Shown here one piece after another: positions 58,501 through 64,000 of a stretch of 64,000 bases of DNA. Position 1 is the stretch's first letter, and the number at the start of each line of letters is the position of its first letter. A program made the position numbers and the translations under genes. This DNA is from an uncultured Bacteroidales bacterium (GTDB taxonomy: Bacteria > Bacteroidota > Bacteroidia > Bacteroidales > JAUNSR01), in the NCBI GenBank assembly GCA_947074145.1, contig CAMTOJ010000012.1:1-64000 (forward strand). Direction: 5' to 3'. The notes beneath the pieces are model-generated. The model saw only the letters and a list, made by a program, of their open reading frames with translations, made no database searches and was not told the DNA's origin.

Positions 58501-59256
58501 AGTTAATTTTCCCGGCTGAGACACCTTGAAATTATATGTACAAGCTGACCCAAGAGTAAAAATATACTCCTTTTTATTATCTTTTATAATCGAATCCTTT
58601 GGTGAAATTTCAGTGAAAGGAGCATAATGCATACTACCTGATTTCAACCCTACAAACAAGTGTGCCTCTGTTGGCACTGTTATGGAATATTCTCGTTCCA
58701 TTGGTATAACGAAACCTGCATTTAAACTTGTAGCTGTTACTGTATTACAATTATTGAAAGAACTCATATATCCTTCCTTAACTTTCTCTTCGCTTTGATC
58801 GGATGTTATTCTAAAACTATCCCCAAGGTTAATCAAAAAAGTTTCTCTTCCGGCTGTTGTTGACTCACCTGTTGTGATAACTCGAACCTTCCCCTCATTG
58901 CTATTTGCATTAATTGTGAGAAAATAATCCTGATTCATTATCCACCCGCTATTAGATATCCAAGTAGTGATTGTACTAATACTGAAAGTCTGTGAAGACT
59001 CTTCCGTTATTTCTATCTCCAAAGTACCATTAGAAACTCCATTTGTATTAAACCCCGTAACAATATACTCTCCTGGTTCTGTTTCAAAATTATAACTATA
59101 TGTAACAGCAGAGCCTACCTCTACTTTTTCATTTGTAGTCTTATTAATCAGCTCCATTGTCCGACTGATTGAATTCATCTTTATCGTGACATCGACAGCC
59201 AGCATATTTATCGTATTTATAACTACGATAAATATGGCTAAGTAAAATTTTCTCAT
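55552..59256 (-). CDS. Large secreted GLUG-repeat surface protein with T9SS sorting domain
   Basis: A 1234-residue extracellular protein. Signal peptide MRKFYLAIFIVVINTINMLAVD; residues about 25-820 are beta-rich and contain a Big_2-like piece (EIDKNGLITAKGKGSVIVQVTYD) and a carboxypeptidase-regulatory-like piece (FIVKNKDGEEIEIDDNFQSIVQYGKYDVYVKSDGYSIY). Residues about 824-1042 hold six GLUG-type repeats (GGIAGQI, GGIVGSA, AGLFGYI). The last 75 are a T9SS type A sorting domain (AYPNPFKDYIF ... IYFIKVGNKTIKVFK). GLUG repeats occur in adhesins and peptidases; no catalytic motif is visible. Last gene of the cassette. Confidence 0.87.
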   Translation of the reverse strand: MRKFYLAIFIVVINTINMLAVDVTIKMNSISRTMELINKTTNEKVEVGSAVTYSYNFETEPGEYIVTGFNTNGVSNGTLEIEITEESSQTFSISTITTWISNSGWIMNQDYFLTINANSNEGKVRVITTGESTTAGRETFLINLGDSFRITSDQSEEKVKEGYMSSFNNCNTVTATSLNAGFVIPMEREYSITVPTEAHLFVGLKSGSMHYAPFTEISPKDSIIKDNKKEYIFTLGSACTYNFKVSQPGKLTNGGIFTMTTNISPMVISEEMLNLRTPKFIDYDVTSNTATNVADILLNVNREGELKMKKGDSYQLLNLRSWQLTNNTVGNYFIEPDYHYTIIDMNGDPCSDIVEIDKNGLITAKGKGSVIVQVTYDAINLQIYNSTTTEIPASFYGGNLWSAIWPENTGTFVLTVDQDNEESIKRNMFIPQDNRVPDTNLSIDSEHDVFYYLSELNGYEYTFTPEGVSNVSIANPQMDVNISKYEGFKNIEQNADGSYTVLLTLGRNIIKLTSETGASEYQVATAKPVKYEIENVSNPGFTLQPGDEYQVQFYGLFSPANKLAGIYNMSTSIVYNDTPNGSSLISSSSQYKFAGSPEIQIIKSKVEKEWNVEKTIDLKKGALQMKGYGSEFGAHREVNPLHGIGANFTALSRHNYFGALPDISISVVTTKYFKVVFEGVPAGAEFIVKNKDGEEIEIDDNFQSIVQYGKYDVYVKSDGYSIYRNSFYVLSDGQEVQSFKIDLKPGDENLWDGISISEPMIVSQEESDETGGIYNGLVDYYKISKASELAWFAIHVNSGNRLACAILTSDIDLGNFEWTPIGNSTSSNRYGGTFDGFGYRIEGLYINANATYQALFGYMNEGNIKNITVEGDIINTKNYTAGLVGYVNGATKFENCINEVNVSGAQYTAGLFGYINNNTTIINCHNKGNITATSSTIGGIAGQIQTGTTSIIDIASNSGNITSSSNNVGGIVGSAAATKISNVINTGNIKGNTNYVAGISSNTSADGSIQNALNIGNIITNSQTYIGNAINGNISISVNENCYSIKSETGYGDDSEDKQTIVNNETLELGEIAWKLGEAFGQDLNNEKYPVLKGEKVFKVDYSDNLIQESSTIFTNGVLPVMNIDGYMAVWLESIDGEEIYEVEKDSNLFVKYTESTITGTDDVELNLSAYPNPFKDYIFINSHETTMIYIYSLSGELVISQQIYSGQNRIETINIEHGIYFIKVGNKTIKVFK
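56130..56785 (-). repeat. GLUG-repeat coding region
   Basis: About six units of 28-31 residues, each with an N-C-x-N-x-GNI strand and a GG(I/L)xG turn, forming a predicted right-handed beta-helix. Units are diverged, so the DNA is not a simple tandem repeat. Confidence 0.7.
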
Positions 59257-59267
59257 TTGCTAAATTC

Positions 59268-60920
59268 TTATTTGATTATTGATTTTGTTGTTACACCTAT
59301 TTTAATGATATAGAACCCACGAGGTAAATCTGAAATATTTATCTCACTCATTCCCTTTTCAAGTTTTTCAGTACGAATCACTTTCCCTGAACTTGAATAA
59401 ATAACCAATTCATCCTCCTGATATTCAGTTTCAATTATAATAGAGTTTGCATCTTTTAGATATTTGAAACTTATTATTTCTTTATGATTATCGTTTTCCA
59501 AATCTGTGATATTAGATGATTGTGTTTTAATATATGCAGCTGTTTTTTCTGATCTGTTTCCTGCATAATCAACAGCTTCAATCTCTACAAGATATTCTGT
59601 ACCTGATTCCAAACCTGTTAATGTATACTCGGTAGTAGAAACCCTTTTCTGTTTCTCTCCATTGAGATAGATATTATACTCTTTTACTCCGAAATTATCA
59701 GAAGATACATCCCATGTTAAAGTAATCGTGTATAAAGAAGTTTCACCTTCAAGGTTCATTGGCTTAGTTGGAGCTGTAATATCTGTTGTGTTTATAGTTA
59801 TAGATGCTCTATCAGATATCTCTCCATCGATTGCTATTGCCTCAATTCCCAACAGATATTCAGTAAATGGTTTAAGATCTTCTATTAAATATTCGGTTAC
59901 ATTTTCAACTCTCATTAATAATTCTTCATTCACATAAATGTTATAACCCGATATTACTATATCAGAAACAGCTTCATTCCATGAAAAAAGGATATTAGAT
60001 TCTGAAGCCTCTGCTATTAGCCCCGTGGGGCGATTAGGTATAATAGATTGTTGAACCTCTTTTACCTGCAACTTATCCATACAAAAATAAACGGCCGTAT
60101 TAGGTCCAAGCCCGTCAAATTCACTTACATCTGTCGATTCCATTGTAAAGTATATCCCCGTAACTGCACCAAGAGAAGAAAGATCTACCCATTGCCAATC
60201 AGGACTTTGTTTCAATTCACCATCTTTAAACTCGGCAAGAATATGATCAACCTTAATACCTATATCCTTTCCATCCTCATTAAATCCGTGAATCGTTAGT
60301 TTAAACATATCTCCTTCCTTTTTAAAAGGTGATGCAAACCCGTCACCATAAAGAGTTCCATAATAAGGCCAAGGGTGATTACAGATATAAATACCTTGGG
60401 GTTTGTACATCTTTCCGTTATTAAATCTAACCTGTAAACAAGGATCGCCACCCATAAACAGTTCCATCCAATAGCCCCAATTTGCCACCAGGTAAGGAAT
60501 ACCGGCCTGGGCTATTACTTTCCCGTTTTCATCCATCATCACATTCCCCAGTTCATCGGTTTTTATTCCGCCTCCTGCCATACATCCCCACTGATTGGAT
60601 ATCCATCCATCGGAACTATCAAGCATTCCATAGTTTTTCGTATCTCCACTTGTACAATATGTAAATCCATCCCAGTAATAGCCCTCCGAACTGTCTTCTT
60701 CACTGAAGCTTCCGGGATTATGTGTTAGCGAAAAAAAATCAAAATCAATTTTTCTGAACTTCTTTGATCCATTATAAGTTTCAACCCAATGACCTTTATC
60801 TTGAAAAACATCAAATTTAACAGGGTTAGTAGGTTTCTGTAAATCAAGTGTGATAATATCATCTGCATTTGCTTTAAAAAAGAGAGATGCAGCAAAAAGA
60901 AAAAGTAATGTTTTTTTCAT
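59268..60920 (-). CDS. DUF4465-fibronectin III surface protein with T9SS sorting domain
   Basis: A 550-residue extracellular protein. Signal peptide MKKTLLFLFAASLFFKANAD; DUF4465 domain at about 20-290 (EEDSSEGYYWDGFTYC ... VYFCMDKLQVKEVQQ); two fibronectin type III modules (PTGLIAEASESNILFSWNEAV; PTKPMNLEGETSLYTITLTWDVS, about 300-480); and a T9SS type A C-terminal domain (ELVIYSSSGKVIRTEKLEKG ... RGFYIIKIG). DUF4465 proteins are, from memory, common beside BtuG/BtuB-like cobalamin genes in Bacteroidetes. The ligand is not shown by sequence. Gap to the next gene 11 bp. Confidence 0.88.
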   Translation of the reverse strand: MKKTLLFLFAASLFFKANADDIITLDLQKPTNPVKFDVFQDKGHWVETYNGSKKFRKIDFDFFSLTHNPGSFSEEDSSEGYYWDGFTYCTSGDTKNYGMLDSSDGWISNQWGCMAGGGIKTDELGNVMMDENGKVIAQAGIPYLVANWGYWMELFMGGDPCLQVRFNNGKMYKPQGIYICNHPWPYYGTLYGDGFASPFKKEGDMFKLTIHGFNEDGKDIGIKVDHILAEFKDGELKQSPDWQWVDLSSLGAVTGIYFTMESTDVSEFDGLGPNTAVYFCMDKLQVKEVQQSIIPNRPTGLIAEASESNILFSWNEAVSDIVISGYNIYVNEELLMRVENVTEYLIEDLKPFTEYLLGIEAIAIDGEISDRASITINTTDITAPTKPMNLEGETSLYTITLTWDVSSDNFGVKEYNIYLNGEKQKRVSTTEYTLTGLESGTEYLVEIEAVDYAGNRSEKTAAYIKTQSSNITDLENDNHKEIISFKYLKDANSIIIETEYQEDELVIYSSSGKVIRTEKLEKGMSEINISDLPRGFYIIKIGVTTKSIIK

Positions 60921-60930
60921 ATTCGTATTA

Positions 60931-62118
60931 TTATTGTTTTATAAATCTTATTATTTCATCTCCCGAAATCAATATATAGATCCCTTTATTCATAAATCCA
61001 CACTCGATTTCCGAAGTCCCTGCCATTACATTAGTGTTAATCATCAATAACCCACACGATGAATAAACATAAATATCTCTTTCTTCAGAAGATGTCAAGA
61101 TCAATTTATCGGTTACAGAACTTCGTAAAACAGAGATCACCGATCTATTTTTCTCTTCTATTATATTATTTGGTTCTTTTTTCAAAAGATGCAAATCTTG
61201 TGCGCCAACAATTTCGGTTGATGTTTCACCCAACCCTCCACAATATTGATTTACTCCTGTATAAACCTTTATAAAGTGAACTCCCGGTAATTCTACCGAA
61301 TCTCCATTTTTATCGACAGCCCATTCAATCTTGAAATTCGATCGTTCGTCAAAATTGGGATGATTATCAGCATATCCCCAGGCATAAGAATATAATACAT
61401 AATATGAACCCTCTCCGCTCTCATCAATATAATTGTCAGCCAATTTTGTACCCTCAAATGTTATCTCCTCATCATCAATCCAAAGTGGATAATATGATTG
61501 ATTATGAAAAATATTACGAGCCATATAACCGTTCTTTCCCTGATTTGATTCCCATCGTATATATGTTGTATCATTCAAAAAAGGATAACTATTATCAGGA
61601 GTTTTTATCTTATTCTCATCAGGTTTGTAATAAGTAATCTTATAATTATGAATGGTTTGAGAACTTCTATATTCACTTCCTGCAAGTTCGTACCATTCAT
61701 CATCAGGTTTTCCGTTTCCATTGGCATCATAAGAGACCATCACAATCCCCGGTTCGCAACTTCCTCCGCCGGAATGAGCATCAGCATTCGGATTAGTATT
61801 TGCATAAAACGCATTTCCCAATATCTTAAAATCGTATTCCCCTTTTACATTTTCCACCATATGATCGAAACCGAAAGTGATATAACCGCCATAACCACCC
61901 AAAGAAACAATTACACCGGTTTCACCCTCTATCGATTCCTCAGCCTTTAGCCTCATATCATTTTTTGTATCGCCCTGTTCATACAAAGGAAGTTTATTGA
62001 CAAACTGCCCCGGAGCAGGCATATACTCATACACTTTATAGATATATGGAGATTGCGAATATGCATCAAAACCAACTCCACATATCACTAACAACAGACC
62101 TCTTGCTAACAATTTCAT
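60931..62118 (-). CDS. Conserved cell-surface protein with T9SS sorting domain
   Basis: A 395-residue protein with signal peptide MKLLARGLLLVICGVGFDAYSQ. The family core is clear: YMPAPGQFVNKLP near the start, VSLGGYGGYITFGFDHMV, GGGSCEPGIVMVSYDANGNGKPDDEWYELAGSEY with a possible Ca-binding Asp/Asn loop, and VHFIKVYTGVNQYCGGLGETSTEIVGAQDLHLL. The last 70 residues form a T9SS-like domain (YVYSSCGLLMINTNVMAGTSEIE ... GIYILISGDE). It is usually listed as a cell surface protein in BtuG-like loci; no function is known. A paralogue lies at the right window edge. Confidence 0.82.
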   Translation of the reverse strand: MKLLARGLLLVICGVGFDAYSQSPYIYKVYEYMPAPGQFVNKLPLYEQGDTKNDMRLKAEESIEGETGVIVSLGGYGGYITFGFDHMVENVKGEYDFKILGNAFYANTNPNADAHSGGGSCEPGIVMVSYDANGNGKPDDEWYELAGSEYRSSQTIHNYKITYYKPDENKIKTPDNSYPFLNDTTYIRWESNQGKNGYMARNIFHNQSYYPLWIDDEEITFEGTKLADNYIDESGEGSYYVLYSYAWGYADNHPNFDERSNFKIEWAVDKNGDSVELPGVHFIKVYTGVNQYCGGLGETSTEIVGAQDLHLLKKEPNNIIEEKNRSVISVLRSSVTDKLILTSSEERDIYVYSSCGLLMINTNVMAGTSEIECGFMNKGIYILISGDEIIRFIKQ

Positions 62119-62129
62119 ATTGAATTATT

Positions 62130-63872
62130 TTATAATATTATTTTATAATTATCCGATCCAGCCCTCACTAAATAGCACTTTCCTCTATTCAGATTTTTGA
62201 AACTATGATCTTCATCAGTTATCAGTCTTTCTATAAGATTTCCTGAGAGGTCATAAAGAGATATCTCAACTGGCGAACATATTCCTTCTATTTTGATCTG
62301 ATTATTAACACCTATAACCCTTATATTCAAATTATTACTCTCATCAATCCCTGTTTCAGAATTAACAATCACATTCAACACCTTATCCTCATACTTTCCA
62401 TTTGAATTAAATCGTACAGTAATAGTGATATTATCTTTTATTAAATCTTCACCGGCAGATAATTTCAACTCATCATTTTCAATTCTTGCGTTGATTTTCT
62501 TATTACTAATGCCCACTATCCTCTTTGTTATAGCTGCATCATTATTATCCTTATCTTTTGCCATCGAGGAAAGATCAATGGAAACCTCCTCATTTGTCGA
62601 TAAGAAAACCTGGTTAAAATCATCAATTTCAGGAGAATGGATATCCGGAAAAATAAATAATGAAGGAAACCAGTATCTCTTTATCGGCTCATATTGTTTA
62701 AGCTTGTTCCCTTCATTATCGAGCTGATAGAAAAAATATGATTGATTGACATTATCTATAAATAGCGAAGCATAAATCTTATCATCATACGGATTAATTC
62801 TTATGGCACATCCTAAGAAATAGCGACTCTCCTTACTACTATCATAAATCGTTGTAAATGTTTCGGTATCTATATCATACATAAACATTGTCGATGTTGT
62901 AAACCAGCTCCATTTGTTAGAGTTATAGGTGAAATACAATCTATTTTGATTAAATGATGCACATAGCGAACCCGCACTCCAGGCATACCATGACTGATTA
63001 ATACCATACTCTTGAGGCATCTCTATGATCTTTGTTTCAAGAGTTTTTGGATCGATTTTTAATAATTGATCCCCCTGCCACATCTCTCCCGTAGATCCGA
63101 ATACTCCATAAGGAAAATTCTGATACGACATATTCGAATTTCTACCTACCCAGATACATCCATCCTTACTTTGCGTCATTGTACTGAAACAACCCTCTAT
63201 TATAGTTTCTATTTTATCTTTTTCAGGATTTATTACAAGCACGCCTTTATCCTGCTGAATAGCGAAAACATAATCATGGCTACGAATCATCATTCCTATC
63301 TGATTACGGTATAAAGGACCCAATCCGTCAGATTTATCTTCCTTTCCTGTTACTAAAGGATTTTCCGAACCTTCAATCCTTCCTTTTATCTCATACGAAT
63401 TAAGATCCATAATAAAGATCCCATTGGATGTACCCAGATAACCCTTATCCTCTCTTACCCCCACAAAGCTCCTGCCATCAGCAGCCGATTTACCATTGAG
63501 TTCATATATCACAGGTATAGTTTTCTTAATTTTCATAGTTGACGCATCTGCGACAACTATTCTGCCACCTGTCAGTTTTCCCTCTGCTTTATCCTGATCC
63601 TGCTTGGAAATGATATAAATATTATCTCCATATATAGCTCCATATTGTGCAGTACAACCTAATGACAGATTTCCATTATCATTATTATTCTGTACTATCA
63701 GATAATCGAATTCACTTGTTTGGGTATTAAGAAAATTGATTGTACTGTTATTATTTCCAAACCGATCTTCGTTCAAAACAAAAACTCCCGTTTCATATTT
63801 TAACTGCGCTTCGACATTAGATAAACCGGTTACAGCTATCAATGACCATATCAATAATTTTTCTAATCTCAT
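62130..63872 (-). CDS. YncE/DUF5074-type beta-propeller surface protein, BtuG-like, with T9SS domain
   Basis: A 580-residue protein. Signal peptide MRLEKLLIWSLIAVTGLSNVEAQ; a propeller of about 400 residues begins ETGVFVLNEDRFGNNNSTINFLN, the DUF5074 opening, with blades such as GRIVVADASTMKIKKTIPVI, NGIFIMDLNSYEIKGRIEG and GVLVINPEKDKIETIIEG. A short Ig-like linker and a T9SS-like ending (VEISLYDLSGNLIERL ... RAGSDNYKIIL) follow. BtuG2 of B. thetaiotaomicron, a lipoprotein propeller, binds cobalamin very tightly. Here there is no lipobox and T9SS attachment is expected. Cobalamin as ligand is inferred only from the family. Confidence 0.8.
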   Translation of the reverse strand: MRLEKLLIWSLIAVTGLSNVEAQLKYETGVFVLNEDRFGNNNSTINFLNTQTSEFDYLIVQNNNDNGNLSLGCTAQYGAIYGDNIYIISKQDQDKAEGKLTGGRIVVADASTMKIKKTIPVIYELNGKSAADGRSFVGVREDKGYLGTSNGIFIMDLNSYEIKGRIEGSENPLVTGKEDKSDGLGPLYRNQIGMMIRSHDYVFAIQQDKGVLVINPEKDKIETIIEGCFSTMTQSKDGCIWVGRNSNMSYQNFPYGVFGSTGEMWQGDQLLKIDPKTLETKIIEMPQEYGINQSWYAWSAGSLCASFNQNRLYFTYNSNKWSWFTTSTMFMYDIDTETFTTIYDSSKESRYFLGCAIRINPYDDKIYASLFIDNVNQSYFFYQLDNEGNKLKQYEPIKRYWFPSLFIFPDIHSPEIDDFNQVFLSTNEEVSIDLSSMAKDKDNNDAAITKRIVGISNKKINARIENDELKLSAGEDLIKDNITITVRFNSNGKYEDKVLNVIVNSETGIDESNNLNIRVIGVNNQIKIEGICSPVEISLYDLSGNLIERLITDEDHSFKNLNRGKCYLVRAGSDNYKIIL

Positions 63873-63876
63873 TTCT

Positions 63877-64000
63877 TTAAAGAATTGGTATATAATTTTT
63901 AAAATCCTCTACATGCAGATCTTCCGCTCTTGACAATTCGGTAGATGTTTCACCTAACCAGCCACATTGTTGATTTACACCGGTATAAACTCTTATAAAA
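63877..64000 (-). CDS. 3' end of a second cell-surface protein (paralogue)
   Basis: The minus strand is open to the right edge and reads FIRVYTGVNQQCGWLGETST ... ELSRAEDLHVEDF and ends at a TAA (63877-63879), four bases before the propeller start. It matches residues about 290-325 of the protein at 60931-62118 (IKVYTGVNQYCGGLGETSTE). Unlike that protein it stops shortly after the DLH block and has no T9SS domain, so it must be anchored differently, for example as a lipoprotein. Confidence 0.8.
   Translation of the reverse strand, partial: FIRVYTGVNQQCGWLGETSTELSRAEDLHVEDFKNYIPIL

Overview
The window is about two-thirds AT and reads as the chromosome of an anaerobic member of the Bacteroidota, order Bacteroidales. 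It has a Sus-type glycan locus, SusD/SusE lipoproteins, TonB receptors with a carboxypeptidase-regulatory-like N-terminus, TTTG-N19-TAnnTTTG promoters, menaquinone genes, pyruvate:ferredoxin oxidoreductase and type IX secretion (T9SS) C-terminal domains. A Dysgonomonas- or Paludibacter-like organism would fit, but the genus cannot be fixed from this sequence. No tRNA, rRNA, CRISPR array, phage or intact insertion sequence was seen.

Layout. 1-6.8 kb: the 3' part of a starch utilisation operon (+), namely a SusD fragment, a SusE-like glycan binder, a SusB-type GH97 alpha-glucosidase and a type I pullulanase, closed by a terminator. 6.8-7.7 kb: a gene-free island with a duplicated 28-bp element and hairpins. 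7.8-15.6 kb (-): envelope housekeeping block coaX - outer-membrane protein - TPR protein - lptC - CNNM/CBS protein - PpiD-like foldase. 15.7-20.1 kb: DivIC-like protein, small membrane proteins, an EamA exporter with a DsrE-like protein, a secreted pectate lyase and a SemiSWEET.

20.1-27.8 kb (-): an apparent oxalate catabolism operon, frc (CoA transferase) - oxc (oxalyl-CoA decarboxylase) - AEC-family permease - nifJ. It imports oxalate, activates it to oxalyl-CoA and decarboxylates it to formyl-CoA; the final gene is a single-chain 2-oxoacid:ferredoxin oxidoreductase. Directly upstream on the same strand (28.4-33.4 kb) is a TonB receptor with two tandem DUF4374 lipoproteins, resembling the XusA/XusB xenosiderophore pair. 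A LysR regulator is divergent from it, and both facing promoters and a candidate operator are visible. 34.8-37.5 kb (-): a fused ADP-forming acyl-CoA synthetase and a membrane ferredoxin.

37.6-40.2 kb: two tail-to-tail AraC regulators and a sugar O-acetyltransferase. 40.4-45.8 kb (-): menF-menD-menB and aspartase. 46.0-52.6 kb (-): a LytTR/LytS two-component pair downstream of a complete MacAB-TolC-type efflux operon. 52.7-55.5 kb: an RluA-type pseudouridine synthase, a DEDDh exonuclease and YjbQ.

55.5-64.0 kb (-): a tight cassette of T9SS cargo proteins (GLUG adhesin-like protein, DUF4465-fibronectin protein, a cell-surface protein, a BtuG-like YncE/DUF5074 beta-propeller, and the tail of a paralogue of the cell-surface protein). 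It resembles accessory surface genes of Bacteroidetes cobalamin-capture loci, but is built for T9SS export. The most interesting regions are the oxalate operon with its unusual features (altered Frc glycine loop, intercistronic hairpin, strong Shine-Dalgarno site, PFOR motif change), the neighbouring duplicated XusB-like locus, and the T9SS cassette.
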